A model generated the notes under the pieces. That model worked only from the letters and a program-made list of their open reading frames with translations, made no database searches and had not been told where the DNA came from. From an uncultured Latescibacterota bacterium (GTDB lineage Bacteria > Latescibacterota > UBA2968 > UBA8231), in the NCBI GenBank assembly GCA_958295495.1, contig OY282352.1:744001-808000 (forward strand): a DNA stretch of 64,000 nucleotides. Direction: 5' to 3'. A program made the position numbers and the translations under genes. Shown in pieces: positions 7,304-16,823 of this stretch (the stretch's first letter is position 1; each line of letters opens with the position of its first letter).

Positions 7304-9250
7304 TCAGTACATGCGGATTACATTGCCCGTCATTCCGGTGAAGCCATCTGCGACTAGCCACGCCCCGCCCGAAGCGAATTGCCCGAGAATCACCCCCAAA
7401 AAGAACCAGCGCGTCGAGCGGTAGCCGCTCGGTCCCATGTACTTCAAAACGACGGACTTAATCAGCCAAGCGAGAAAGATGCTGAACCAGATGTTGCCGA
7501 GGATCCAAGTGCCGCTGGCCACGTAGCCTATGGGATGCAAAGGCCACCACAACAAGTGGTGACGCGCCCACAGCAAGAGCGCCATGACCGCAGCCCCCAC
7601 CCCGTTCCAGACCCAACCTATCCAATAGGGGCCGGTCGGCGTCTCGATGAAGCGGGCGGCAAAGCGAAAAGGCTCCAAGGCAAAAAGGCCGGAAAAGTAC
7701 TGCCGGTGCAGGTTGAGCGCCCCGTACTGGTAGCCCAAGTTCAAGGTCGCATAGATCGAGCCCAAAAGGCCGATGGCCAAGGCCGCCGTTAGCATCGCCA
7801 AGACGCGCCGCCGCCCGACCTTTAGGCCGTGCAACATGCGGATGCCGTTGGCGCAGGGGGCCATCATAAAGACCAGCAGGTCGCCCGCCCAAGCGAGGGT
7901 AAAGCCCAGCGCCATCATCCCGGTCGCCCCCAGCGCGGTCGAGCCGACGCCCGAGACCACAAAGCCCGCGCCCGAAAGCCCCTCCACAGCCGACGAGAGG
8001 CCGGCTTCGACGATCACGCGGGTGAGGGCGAAGAAGATGGCGAACGCCGCGCCGAGAAACAGCACCACCGCCCACCAAGGCAACCCCGTCTGCCACAGCC
8101 ACAAGCCCATGACGACCGAGCCTATCGCCAAGCCGCCCACGGCCGTCCGATAGGACAACAACTCCCCGGCGGTGCTGCCGCCGGCTCGGGCCTGCTGCCA
8201 CACGGCCCTTAGATGCCCGCGTGCCGTCCACAGCCCGAGGACGACCAGCGCAAGCATCGCGCCCATGCTCTGATGGCTCAACATGCCCGTGGTGGGACCG
8301 GCGTGGCTGTAAGCGTCGAGTTGTTCGGTGGTGAAGATGCCCAGCGTTGAGCAGGCCCATTCTTGGGCCTTGGCCAACAGATAGAAAAACCACAAGCTGC
8401 CGGAGATCCCGGTGTTGATAAAATAGGCCAAGCCCATCATCAGGTAGTTGAGCCGCAGGCGCAAGACGACCGCGTCGTGCCCCAAGGCGAGCGGCAGGTT
8501 GATATCGACGCGCGGCGCGAACTCATAGTAGTGGCTAAAGGAATTGATCGTATTGAGGATCGCCGGCACTGCAAAGCCGGCCCACATTATTGGATTCCGC
8601 AAAAAGGGCTTTATGCGCGCTGGCCGCGTGCCGTCCTCAATCATCCCCAACGGCACCTGGACCAGCGGGTAGAGCAACCGCTCGTGGTCCATCCACTGCC
8701 GCCGCATAATCACCATCGCGCAGATGAGCACGAGATAGAAGGCCGCCATAAAGAGCAACCACCAGCAAAGCGGCTCGACCCAAGCGCCATAGGGGATGGA
8801 TTCGCCGCGGGGTAGCCCCTCGTAAAACTGCTTGATTGCCACCTCGTCTTGGACGACCATCCAAGTGGGGATGTGGGGCACCAGCAGCTCCGCCCAGCTA
8901 TTTTCTGGGGTCGCGTAGTAGAGCACACTCGAAATGGCGGGGATCGCGGCACCTGTGAAGCCCCGCGACGGGATCGCCGTTGCCAGCATCATCATCGCAG
9001 TAATCAGCAGCAGCTCGGCGCGGTTGAAGGCCCACTGCCGCCGCACTAGCCCCAGCAGCGGTTGCACTAGCGCAACCAGCCAGAAGAGCAGGAAAAAGGC
9101 GGCCGGCGTCGATGAGCTCAGGCCCAGCCGAGTGCCTTTGACCACGAATTCCCCATAGGGCAGGCCAACGGAGATCAGGGCGCAAAGCCCAAGACCAGTC
9201 AGCATCGCCGGCAGGCGGATTATGGGGGAGGGCTGGGGGGTTGGGGACAT
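7304..9250 (-). CDS. Polytopic membrane protein, DUF6785/DUF6784 family
   Basis: A protein of 648 residues with roughly 14 hydrophobic segments spread over the whole length. Recognisable features are the early VGLPYGEF segment, NRAELLLITAMMMLA, RGFTGAAIPAISSVLYYATPEN and the amphipathic loop MDHERLLYPLVQVPLGMI, which are the hallmarks of the DUF6785 family, distantly related to oligopeptide transporters. It probably acts as a transporter in the inner membrane; the substrate is unknown. Frequent in Planctomycetes/Poribacteria-like genomes. It stands divergently from the phosphohydrolase gene. Confidence 0.75.
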   Translation of the reverse strand: MSPTPQPSPIIRLPAMLTGLGLCALISVGLPYGEFVVKGTRLGLSSSTPAAFFLLFWLVALVQPLLGLVRRQWAFNRAELLLITAMMMLATAIPSRGFTGAAIPAISSVLYYATPENSWAELLVPHIPTWMVVQDEVAIKQFYEGLPRGESIPYGAWVEPLCWWLLFMAAFYLVLICAMVIMRRQWMDHERLLYPLVQVPLGMIEDGTRPARIKPFLRNPIMWAGFAVPAILNTINSFSHYYEFAPRVDINLPLALGHDAVVLRLRLNYLMMGLAYFINTGISGSLWFFYLLAKAQEWACSTLGIFTTEQLDAYSHAGPTTGMLSHQSMGAMLALVVLGLWTARGHLRAVWQQARAGGSTAGELLSYRTAVGGLAIGSVVMGLWLWQTGLPWWAVVLFLGAAFAIFFALTRVIVEAGLSSAVEGLSGAGFVVSGVGSTALGATGMMALGFTLAWAGDLLVFMMAPCANGIRMLHGLKVGRRRVLAMLTAALAIGLLGSIYATLNLGYQYGALNLHRQYFSGLFALEPFRFAARFIETPTGPYWIGWVWNGVGAAVMALLLWARHHLLWWPLHPIGYVASGTWILGNIWFSIFLAWLIKSVVLKYMGPSGYRSTRWFFLGVILGQFASGGAWLVADGFTGMTGNVIRMY

Positions 9251-9253
9251 GGA

Positions 9254-9285
9254 GGGGTTAGGGGTTAGGGGTCAGGGGTTAGGGG
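9254..9285 (+). repeat. Telomere-like G4 tract in the divergent promoter region
   Basis: Five runs of GGGG are separated by three-base TTA or TCA linkers, a textbook quadruplex-forming pattern on the plus strand. It lies directly in front of the DUF6785 gene start and about 220 bases upstream of the phosphohydrolase gene. The rest of 9286-9503 holds a short repeated CCACTGACCACTGACC motif and nothing else that I can recognise. Confidence 0.6.
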
Positions 9286-9503
9286 TCAGTTTCCGCCTCA
9301 TCCCTAAGATATTGGTCACAGGCCACCGACCTTCTAAACGCGGCGTAACGTAGCCAAATCTGCGGATACCCGTCAATAAACGGCAATTTTGTTGCTGTCT
9401 GCGGGAAAATGCCGCTAACTATGCTTAGGGGCGAGTGAATACCACGCCCCTAGTGGGGAGCGGATGGGAACTCTCCACTGACCACTGACCATAATGAGGA
9501 GCT

Positions 9504-11465
9504 ATGGAGCGCAAAATCTACGCCTTTGGCATGGACGGCTTTATCGTCCCGATGATGAAGCGATTCGCCGCAGAAGGGGCCTTGCCTCACTTCGAGCGTC
9601 TGTTGCGGGAGGGCGCGGTCAACCAGACCCTGCCCTCCTTCCCGGTGTGGACCCCCACCAACTGGGCCACCCTTTCGACGGGGGCGCACACGGGCACACA
9701 CGGGGTGACGCGCTGGCGGGTGGAAGTCGCGCCGGGCCAGCGGATCGACAGTTTCGACGGGCGGGCCAACAATGCCGAGCGCATCTGGAACGCCTTGGAG
9801 CGGGCGGGCCTGCAAAGCGTGGCCATGCACTATCCAGCGGCCCATCCCTCCGGGGTGGAGACGGGCTTTGTCATCGACGGTTTCGGCCACCCCGGGCACC
9901 ACAGTACGGATTTTGAAGTGGCCACCTGCCAAGCCTATACCACGGATACCGGGCTAGAAGGGACTATCGAGATGGACCACGACGGCACGGCCGTGCGGCA
10001 GGCCCAGCGCAGCGTTGAGCCGATTCCGCCGCTAAAGCCAGCGCAGGGGTGGCGGAACCTGCCCGCAAGTCATGCTCCGCCGCTGGAGAGCCGCATTGAG
10101 GTGGTGGCTCGGTTGGGTGGGGACGTCACCGCGTTCCACCTGCTGGCGGTGGACAGCGCGGGGCGGGGCTACGACCGGGTGCTGGTGTGTCGAGACCGGG
10201 ACGGAGCCAGTTGCGTGGCCGTTGCCGGGGTGGGCCAGTGGAGTGAGTGGGCAGTGGAGGACTTTGCCATCGACGGGAGCAAACGCCCGGCGTCGCTGCG
10301 CTTCAAGCTGATGGAACTGGCCGCGGACGGCAGCCGGCTCAAGCTCTACCGCACTCAGGTGACCTATACCAATGGCTTCACCCTGCCCGACGAGTTGGCC
10401 GGGGAACTGGTGGAGCGCTTTGGGCCGTATCAGGAACACGCCTCCATGTTGCCCTATACCGCAGGGATGGCCGATTTTGACACGGCCTTGGAGGAATGCG
10501 AGTACCAAGGGATGTGGTTTGCCGAGGTAGCACGCTACATGCTGCGGGAGCGGGGTTGTTCCTTTTTTATCTGTCACTGGCATCTGTACGACTACCTCAA
10601 CCACATCCACCTCGGGGACGTGGATCCCGTGTGTCCGGGGTACGCAGCCGAGCGCGCCGAACAGTACTTGGACTACTTTCGGCGGGCCTATCAGGTGGGG
10701 GACCGCATTTTGGGGCGGCTGTGGGAAGACGCGGATGAGCATGCGTACGTGGGCGTGGTGTCCGACCACGGGTGCTCGCCCGATGTGCGGGTAGCCAATA
10801 TCCGCCAGTTTTTGCACGAGCAGGGCTTTCTGGCAGTCAAGGGCGACGGGGAAGAAGGGCTGGTGCGCGACCAAGTGCGCGAGGAAGATATCGACTGGGA
10901 GCGCACCCGGGCCTATCTCAAGGACGACAAGGGGTTCGACATTTTCATCAACGCCGAGCCGGGACCGGAATTCGACCGCATTGAGGCCGAGTTGCTGCTG
11001 GCCCTGCGCACTTGGGTTGACCAAGAGGTAGGACGCAATCCAGTAGCCGTGGCCCTGCCGCGGCGAGACGCGTACATCTTGGGCCAGTGGGGGGATCAAT
11101 GCGGCGATGTGGTCTTTGCTTGGGACCACGGGTACGTCAGCGGGTACTACGGCCAGTGGCGCGGCATTGCCGGCGGGGGCTGTGTTGGAGCACCCAATGT
11201 GTACGGGGCGCACCACGGGGGTTTTCTGCCGACCCAGAGCCAGACCTCGTCCAGCTTTGGCTCGTGGTTGCTGGCCGGGCCGGGAGTGAAACGGGGATAT
11301 GAGCGGCCGGTGGAGAAGCTCGGGTACATCCACGCCGCCGATGTAGTCCCCACCTTCTGCCAGATGCTGGGGGCCGCCCCGCCCCGCCAAGCGCAGGGGA
11401 CGGTGGCGCGGGATTTGTTTGAAGGGCACGAAATGGTCCGGGAGCGGGCGGCTAGTCGGACTTGA
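9504..11465 (+). CDS. Alkaline-phosphatase-superfamily phosphodiesterase/phosphohydrolase
   Basis: A protein of 653 residues. The N-terminus has the AP-superfamily metal site and nucleophile region: FGMDGF (first metal Asp), then TPTNWATLSTG with a Thr nucleophile as in type I phosphodiesterase/nucleotide pyrophosphatases. Later ligands are visible as VVSDHGCSPD (near residue 420) and HHGGFLP (near 570). There is no signal peptide, so it should act in the cytoplasm. A GAGGAG ribosome site precedes the ATG. The substrate cannot be read from sequence; AP-superfamily members of this type act on phosphodiesters, nucleotides or glycerophospho compounds. Confidence 0.8.
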   Translation: MERKIYAFGMDGFIVPMMKRFAAEGALPHFERLLREGAVNQTLPSFPVWTPTNWATLSTGAHTGTHGVTRWRVEVAPGQRIDSFDGRANNAERIWNALERAGLQSVAMHYPAAHPSGVETGFVIDGFGHPGHHSTDFEVATCQAYTTDTGLEGTIEMDHDGTAVRQAQRSVEPIPPLKPAQGWRNLPASHAPPLESRIEVVARLGGDVTAFHLLAVDSAGRGYDRVLVCRDRDGASCVAVAGVGQWSEWAVEDFAIDGSKRPASLRFKLMELAADGSRLKLYRTQVTYTNGFTLPDELAGELVERFGPYQEHASMLPYTAGMADFDTALEECEYQGMWFAEVARYMLRERGCSFFICHWHLYDYLNHIHLGDVDPVCPGYAAERAEQYLDYFRRAYQVGDRILGRLWEDADEHAYVGVVSDHGCSPDVRVANIRQFLHEQGFLAVKGDGEEGLVRDQVREEDIDWERTRAYLKDDKGFDIFINAEPGPEFDRIEAELLLALRTWVDQEVGRNPVAVALPRRDAYILGQWGDQCGDVVFAWDHGYVSGYYGQWRGIAGGGCVGAPNVYGAHHGGFLPTQSQTSSSFGSWLLAGPGVKRGYERPVEKLGYIHAADVVPTFCQMLGAAPPRQAQGTVARDLFEGHEMVRERAASRT

Positions 11466-11562
11466 TTCCCAAGAGTTCGGGCGGAGGGCTTTTGCTGTTG
11501 CGAGTTCAATCGCCTATCGTTTCTAAGTGAAACGGGAAGAAGCGCAATTCAGCGAGGATGCT

Positions 11563-12426
11563 ATGAAAAAAGTTGAGGTACATATTCGTTTGGGAGACTG
11601 TCTAGATATACTTTCAGAAATGCCAGACAACCACTTTGATTTGATTGTTACTTCTCCTCCTTATGCCGATAGTCGAGCAAAGACCTATGGTGGAATTAAA
11701 CCGGATAAGTACGTCGAGTGGTTTTTGCCTAGAACGCAAGAGATGCTCAGAGTTCTCAAGCCTACGGGGACTTTTATTTTGAACATTAAAGAAAAAGCGG
11801 TCAACGGCGAGCGGCATACTTATGTCTTAGAATTGATCTTGGCCATGAGAAAACAAGGTTGGTTGTGGACAGAAGAATTTATATGGCATAAAAAAAATTG
11901 TTATCCCGGGAAATGGCCTAATCGCTTTCGCGATGCTTGGGAACGCTGCTTACAATTTAATAAAAAAAAGAAATTTAACATGTATCAAGAAGCGGTCATG
12001 TTGCCCATGGGCGATTGGGCAGAATCGCGCTTGAGAAAATTGAGTGAGACAGACAAAACCCGCGACGAATCCAAAGCCCAAAGTGGTTTTGGAAAAAACG
12101 TATCCAACTGGATTGGTCGCGATAAAGTTTACCCAACCAATGTACTCCACTTAGCCACAGAATGCGGAAATAAAAACCACAGTGCAGCGTTTCCCAAAAC
12201 TTTGCCCGAATGGTTTATTAAACTCTTTACAAAAGAACACGACTGGGTGCTCGATCCCTTTGTTGGTTCGGGCACAACGTGTCAAGTGGCTCGCGAGATG
12301 GGTAGAAACTCAGTGGGAATTGAAGCATTGCTGGAAAACTATGAACTGGCTTTAGAAAATGCCAATCCTGTCCAACACACCCTTTTTGAAAAAGAGGTGC
12401 CCTATGAAACCCATTACACAGCATGA
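11563..12426 (+). CDS. Type II DNA methyltransferase, beta-class (N4-cytosine or N6-adenine)
   Basis: About 287 residues from ATG 11563, which has a GCGAGGA ribosome site; an upstream GTG at 11527 is possible but adds no family residues. Catalytic motif IV is TSPPY (residues 30-34), typical of N4-cytosine amino-methyltransferases, and the AdoMet motif I is DPFVGSGTT near residue 240. The order IV then I defines the beta class. It overlaps the endonuclease gene by 23 bases. The base composition is clearly AT-richer than its neighbours (many AAA and TTT codons), indicating horizontal acquisition. Confidence 0.9.
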   Translation: MKKVEVHIRLGDCLDILSEMPDNHFDLIVTSPPYADSRAKTYGGIKPDKYVEWFLPRTQEMLRVLKPTGTFILNIKEKAVNGERHTYVLELILAMRKQGWLWTEEFIWHKKNCYPGKWPNRFRDAWERCLQFNKKKKFNMYQEAVMLPMGDWAESRLRKLSETDKTRDESKAQSGFGKNVSNWIGRDKVYPTNVLHLATECGNKNHSAAFPKTLPEWFIKLFTKEHDWVLDPFVGSGTTCQVAREMGRNSVGIEALLENYELALENANPVQHTLFEKEVPYETHYTA

Positions 12427-13156
12427 AATCACCGAGTACGTTGAAGCGAATATCCATTATTTTCATCAAAGCCGTTTGAAAAAAATTAAGACACTAGAAT
12501 TGGGAGATGTTCTCAAGCGAAAGAATCCCTATCTATTCAAGGCCAAAAACATCAGTACAGCAGGTGATCTTGTCAAAAATATCCTAGACGCATTTTTGTC
12601 TTCTTCAGAAGAAGGGTTGTTTGGGGGATTCCTAGAAGAACTGGCTGTTTTCGTGTGTACTCAAGTGTTTGGTGGAATAAAGTCATCAGCAGAAGGGATT
12701 GATCTAGAGTTTGAACGAGATCAAACAAAATATATCGTCTCTATCAAATCTGGCCCAAGCTGGGGAAATAGCAGCCAAATTAAAAAGATGCAGGATAATT
12801 TTAAGAAGGCCAAAAGAATTCTGGGAAGTAATGTATCTTCTACAGTAAAAGTAGTTGCCGTCAATGGATGTTGCTACGGCAAAGATAAGCAGCCAGACAA
12901 AGGGGATTACCTCAAATTGTGCGGACAGCGGTTTTGGTCATTTATTTCAGGGAGTGAATCTTTATATACTGAAATTGTTGAGCCCCTTGGCCATAAAGCA
13001 AAAGAAAAAAATGAAAAATTTTTGCAAGAGTACAGTAAGACCGTCAACAAATTTACGATGGAATTCACGCAAAATTTTTGTGATTCGGAAGGACAGATTT
13101 TGTGGGAGAAGATCATTCGCTTCAATTCATCGGACGATACAGTAACCTCTACTTGA
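12404..13156 (+). CDS. Type II restriction endonuclease, PmeII-like
   Basis: A protein of 250 residues starting at ATG 12404 with a GAGGTG ribosome site, overlapping the methyltransferase end. The centre has FGGFLEELAVFVCTQVF, then GIDLEFERDQTKYIVSIKSGPSWGNSS. The D followed about 13 residues later by SIK fits a PD-(D/E)xK nuclease core, with Ser in the acidic ExK position. This pattern is what I know from PmeII-family restriction enzymes paired with TSPPY methyltransferases. It is as AT-rich as its partner. Recognition site unknown. Confidence 0.75.
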   Translation: MKPITQHEITEYVEANIHYFHQSRLKKIKTLELGDVLKRKNPYLFKAKNISTAGDLVKNILDAFLSSSEEGLFGGFLEELAVFVCTQVFGGIKSSAEGIDLEFERDQTKYIVSIKSGPSWGNSSQIKKMQDNFKKAKRILGSNVSSTVKVVAVNGCCYGKDKQPDKGDYLKLCGQRFWSFISGSESLYTEIVEPLGHKAKEKNEKFLQEYSKTVNKFTMEFTQNFCDSEGQILWEKIIRFNSSDDTVTST

Positions 13157-13165
13157 GGAGGAACA

Positions 13166-14050
13166 ATGGAAAATTTGACTAAACGCACACTCGGTCGCAC
13201 CGGGATTGAGGTCACACAACTCGGCTTCGGAGCGGCCGAGCGCGGCTTGCCGGACGAAGCGGAGTACGACGCTCAGGCCGGCCGCGTATTAAATGCGGCC
13301 CTCGATGCAGGAATCAACCTCATCGACACGGCCCCGGATTACGGCGCGAGCGAAGAGCGGATTGGCAAGTACCTCAGCCATCGCCGCGACGAGTTCTACT
13401 TGGCCACCAAGTGTGGCTGCAACATCGACGCGGAGGGCAACAGACTGGAGCCGGGCCACCTGTGGACGGCCAAGCGCCTGCACACCAACATCGACCAAAG
13501 CCTGCGCCGCCTAAAAACCGACTGCGTAGATCTGCTACAGATGCACAATCCCACCGTGGAAGACGTCGAACAGGGAGGGCTGATCCAAGTCCTCGAGGAT
13601 ATTCGCCAAGCGGGAAAGACCCGTTTTATCGGCGTGTCTTCCACGGTGCCGCATCTGGCCGCGTTCGTGGAGTCGGGGGCTTTTGACGCTTTCCAGATTC
13701 CCTATTCGGCTCTTGAGCGCCAGCACGAAAGGATGATTCAGGAAGCGGCCGACGCCGGAGCCGGCATTGTCATTCGCGGTGGCATTGGCTTGGGACACCG
13801 AGCCAATGAGGAGCGCCAGTCGAAGTGGGAGCAGGCCAAGCTCGACGAACTCATCGGCGGGATGAGTCGCCACGAGTTTATCCTGCGCTTCACCCTCGCA
13901 CATCCAGCATGTCACACGACGATTGTCGGCACGACAAACCTCGAGCACATGAAGTCCAATGTCGCTGCGGCCCTAGCGGGTCCACTGCCCGCGGATCTCT
14001 ACGCGGAAGCAAAGGTTAGGCTGGCGAGAAGCGGCGAGGAGCCGGAGTAG
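13166..14050 (+). CDS. Aldo/keto reductase
   Basis: A protein of 294 residues with a GAGGAGGAACA ribosome site. It starts with the family motif TLGRTGIEVTQLGFG, then NLIDTAPDYGASEERIGKYL (catalytic Asp and Tyr), YLATKCGC (Lys) and the LLQMHNPT strand in place of the usual His. It should be an NADPH-dependent cytoplasmic oxidoreductase of the TIM-barrel AKR superfamily. It lies between the restriction system and a serine hydrolase; the substrate cannot be inferred. Confidence 0.9.
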   Translation: MENLTKRTLGRTGIEVTQLGFGAAERGLPDEAEYDAQAGRVLNAALDAGINLIDTAPDYGASEERIGKYLSHRRDEFYLATKCGCNIDAEGNRLEPGHLWTAKRLHTNIDQSLRRLKTDCVDLLQMHNPTVEDVEQGGLIQVLEDIRQAGKTRFIGVSSTVPHLAAFVESGAFDAFQIPYSALERQHERMIQEAADAGAGIVIRGGIGLGHRANEERQSKWEQAKLDELIGGMSRHEFILRFTLAHPACHTTIVGTTNLEHMKSNVAAALAGPLPADLYAEAKVRLARSGEEPE

Positions 14051-14075
14051 CTCTACCCGGCCCAAGAGCAAAGCC

Positions 14076-15119
14076 ATGAGCTTGGCGGCTGACCGTACGG
14101 GAGTCTCGAATCCCCTAGACGAGCTCGTCGAGGAGGGCGCTTTCTCCGGCGTCGTCCGTGTCCGACGACATGACCAGCCGCTGTACGAGAGAGCTGCAGG
14201 GTTTGCCGATCGCGCCAACGCCATCGCCAACACCGCCGAGACGCGCTTTGGAATCGCTTCTGGAACGAAGCTGCTGACGGCCTTGACCGTGGGTCGGCTC
14301 ATCGACGCGGGTCGGCTGGCACTTACTACTCAAGTGCGCGACTGCATCTCAGCGGAGCTGCCGGATTACTCAGAAGCAATCACCATCCAGCATCTGCTTA
14401 CCCACACCTCCGGGATTCCCGACTATTACGACGAAGAGCTCATCGAGGATTTCGACAATTTCACCGTCGCCACCCCTTGGTACGAGCTAAGAGGTCCCAA
14501 GGACTATCTGCCGGTGTTCCCACAACGGGAGATGAAGTTTGCACCGGGGGAAGGGTTCTCGTACTGCAACGGCGGTTACATCCTGCTAGGTGTAGTGGTG
14601 GAAGAGGTAACAGGGAAGCGCTTTCAGGACGTCGTCGCCGCGGAGGTTCTCAGGCCAGCAAGAATGGATCGCTCTGGATTCTTCGCCATGAACCAACTAC
14701 CGGAATGCACGGCCCTTGGCTACATCGAAGACGGCCAGAGCTGGCGGACGAACATCTACAACCTGCCCATCGTCGGTGCCGCGGACGGCGGTTTGTTCTC
14801 GACGCTCGCAGACATCACCGCTCTCTGGGACGGGTTCTGGAACGGCGAGATCGTCTCCGAGGAATTGGTGCGTACCTTCAGTGCGCCTTTCTCCGGTGCC
14901 AGCGGCGATGCCGGTCTCCACTACGGACACGGAATGTGGATTCGCAGACGCGCAGACGGAACTCTCCAGCACCATATCATGGGAGCGGATGCCGGTGTCT
15001 CCTTCAAGTCTGTCATCGACTGTCAACGGCAGTTGGACTACACAATTCTTTCAAACACTTCCGCGGGCGCGTGGCCGCTTGCAAGGGCTATCGACGAAGT
15101 TTTCGGAAAAGAGGAATAA
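14076..15119 (+). CDS. Serine hydrolase, class C beta-lactamase-like
   Basis: A protein of 347 residues with the S-x-x-K nucleophile motif SGTK (residues 62-65), HLLTHTSGIPDY, and a Y-x-N-type motif in YCNGGY near residue 165. HHIMGADAG near residue 300 stands where the KTG-type motif is expected. No signal peptide is seen, unlike true beta-lactamases, so an esterase or amidase/peptidase role in the cytoplasm is more likely. It follows the aldo/keto reductase by 25 bases and may be co-transcribed. Confidence 0.85.
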   Translation: MSLAADRTGVSNPLDELVEEGAFSGVVRVRRHDQPLYERAAGFADRANAIANTAETRFGIASGTKLLTALTVGRLIDAGRLALTTQVRDCISAELPDYSEAITIQHLLTHTSGIPDYYDEELIEDFDNFTVATPWYELRGPKDYLPVFPQREMKFAPGEGFSYCNGGYILLGVVVEEVTGKRFQDVVAAEVLRPARMDRSGFFAMNQLPECTALGYIEDGQSWRTNIYNLPIVGAADGGLFSTLADITALWDGFWNGEIVSEELVRTFSAPFSGASGDAGLHYGHGMWIRRRADGTLQHHIMGADAGVSFKSVIDCQRQLDYTILSNTSAGAWPLARAIDEVFGKEE

Positions 15120-15133
15120 AGCGATTGGGGCCC

Positions 15134-15901
15134 CTAGCTGAGCATGGCGCGTTCTTCGTCGCTCATGTCGAGGATGTAATCGGGGGCTTGCGTCCGATGG
15201 TAGCCGGGCGCGTGGGCTTGGAAGGATGGACTGTATTTGTAGATCAGGGAGCGGCGCTGGTGTTCGCCCTGCCATACCAACGTGCCGTGGGTCAGCGCTT
15301 CGGTGAAGATAATGGCGTCGCCGGCTTGGCTGTGAACCTCCTTGACGTACTCGCGGTGTTCTTCGTACAAGGACAGCTTCTCGGGCAGGGGAAAATTGGC
15401 TTTGTGGGACCCGGGTATGACCGCTAGGCCACCATCGCCGGGGCCTTCGTCGGCTAGCTGGAATTCGACTACGGTCAAGCCGCAGAACATCTGGCCAAAC
15501 TTGAAGGTGTAGGTCTGCGAGAAGTCTTGGCGCTCGACGCCGCCGCCGTGCAAGAGGTGGCCGCCGTCGCCCTCGTCCATGGCGATGATCAACGGGCCGT
15601 GATCTAGGCGGTAGCCGCCGAGCAATTCGTTGAGATAGGGCTGGATCTTGGCGTGGACGAGCAGTTGGCGAAAAGGCTCGCAGTGTGGGCGTTCCCATTC
15701 CAACATGCCCTCCATCCACTTTTGCTTGTCCGTGCCGCCGAGGACCTTGGAGTTTCCTTCGAGGGTGCGCTCGGTCTGGAAAAAGCGGTCGGCGTGGGCG
15801 TCTATGGCAACGTTGCAGCGGTCCACTTCCTCCTCGCTCAGCACCCCTTTGAGGTGGACGAAGCCTTTGAGGTCGAAGAAGAATTTATCGTCGTCGTTCA
15901 T
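15134..15901 (-). CDS. PhyH-family Fe/2-oxoglutarate enzyme with HxG in place of HxD
   Basis: A protein of 255 residues. The N-terminal FFDLKGFVHLKGVLSEEEV and the central GGLAVIPGSHKANF are typical of the phytanoyl-CoA dioxygenase family. The proximal ligand motif reads HGG (residues 118-120), where oxygenases have HxD; the distal His is H205 (ALTHGTLVW) and the 2-oxoglutarate Arg is in RRSLIYKYSP (residues 216-217). Loss of the carboxylate is the mark of Fe/2OG halogenases but can also occur in inactive or rewired members. It forms a tandem pair with the paralogue at 15920-16696 (18-base gap). Confidence 0.85.
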   Translation of the reverse strand: MNDDDKFFFDLKGFVHLKGVLSEEEVDRCNVAIDAHADRFFQTERTLEGNSKVLGGTDKQKWMEGMLEWERPHCEPFRQLLVHAKIQPYLNELLGGYRLDHGPLIIAMDEGDGGHLLHGGGVERQDFSQTYTFKFGQMFCGLTVVEFQLADEGPGDGGLAVIPGSHKANFPLPEKLSLYEEHREYVKEVHSQAGDAIIFTEALTHGTLVWQGEHQRRSLIYKYSPSFQAHAPGYHRTQAPDYILDMSDEERAMLS

Positions 15902-15919
15902 AGGACTTTGGGTTCTCTT

Positions 15920-16696
15920 TTAGTGTGGCGGTCGGAGGACGGCTTGTTGCTCTGATGTCATGTCTTGGACGTAGGGCGGATACGATACCTCGTAGATGGA
16001 GGGGACGCGGGCTTGGTAGCGCGGGCAGTAGGAGTAGAGCAGGGTGCGGCGCTGATGATCTGCCCGCCAGACTAGGGTGCCGTGAATGGTGGTTTCGGCG
16101 AAGATCACGACATCGCCGGCGCACACGTTGACCTCGACGACTTCGTCTTGGAAAGCCTCGTAATGGCGCAGCGCTGCGGGGATCGGATAGTTGGCTTTAT
16201 GGCCGCCGGGGATCACGGCCAAGCCGCCGGCGCCGGGGCCTTCGTCGGCCAGCGGAAACTCCACGAGGGTCAGGCTGTTGTAGATCTTGCCGAATTTCCA
16301 GTGATAGGTCAGCGAATAGGACAGCCGATCGGGTTGGCCGCCGTGCAGGTAGTGACCGGCGCAGCCTTTGTCCATCATAATTAAGCGCGGCTGCGTGGCC
16401 ATCTGATAGGCACCCATCAGTTCGTTCAGGTAGGGTTTGAGGCGGGGGTGTACCATCAATTGGCGGAAAGGCTCGCAGTAGGGTCGCTTCCAGGCGACCA
16501 TCTCATCACTCCAGCGCTGCCGGATGTGGCTAGTCAGGGCCTTGGACTCGCCTTCAAAGCGGCGCTCGTGGACCTCAATTTGGTCGTCGTGGTGATCGAT
16601 GGCCTCGTTGCAGCGGCGGATGGTGTCGGCATCGACGACATCTCTGAGGACGAGGTAGCCGTTGAGGTCGAAGAAATACTTTTCGTCGTCTGTCAT
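15920..16696 (-). CDS. PhyH-family Fe/2-oxoglutarate enzyme, tandem paralogue with HxG
   Basis: A protein of 258 residues clearly related along its length to the downstream gene (shared CEPFRQL, LNEL-G-Y, LADEGPG-GGLAVIPG). The proximal motif is again HGG (residues 118-120); the distal His lies in TTIHGTLVW and the Arg in RRTLLYSYCP. The two genes probably arose by tandem duplication and are co-transcribed, this one first. Both share the H-x-G change, so it predates the duplication and is unlikely to be a sequencing error. Confidence 0.85.
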   Translation of the reverse strand: MTDDEKYFFDLNGYLVLRDVVDADTIRRCNEAIDHHDDQIEVHERRFEGESKALTSHIRQRWSDEMVAWKRPYCEPFRQLMVHPRLKPYLNELMGAYQMATQPRLIMMDKGCAGHYLHGGQPDRLSYSLTYHWKFGKIYNSLTLVEFPLADEGPGAGGLAVIPGGHKANYPIPAALRHYEAFQDEVVEVNVCAGDVVIFAETTIHGTLVWRADHQRRTLLYSYCPRYQARVPSIYEVSYPPYVQDMTSEQQAVLRPPH

Positions 16697-16823
16697 GCTC
16701 TACTCTTAGCTCTTTTGTCAAAAGTTGACCCGCCAACTCTACACACCACACTGAAGAATAGAGGCAAAGCCGATGTCGAACAAGTCCGTCTGCCGCCTAA
16801 GGGGACTGCTCGGGACTGTACCC

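Noticed and set aside
7458..8393. Second minus-strand frame inside the DUF6785 gene
   Set aside because: An Arg/Gly-rich out-of-frame shadow of a clear membrane protein on the same strand.
10032..11429. Long minus-strand open frame (465 codons) opposite the phosphohydrolase gene
   Set aside because: It mirrors the GC-rich codon pattern of the plus-strand gene, has no recognisable domain, and the plus-strand protein has clear catalytic motifs.
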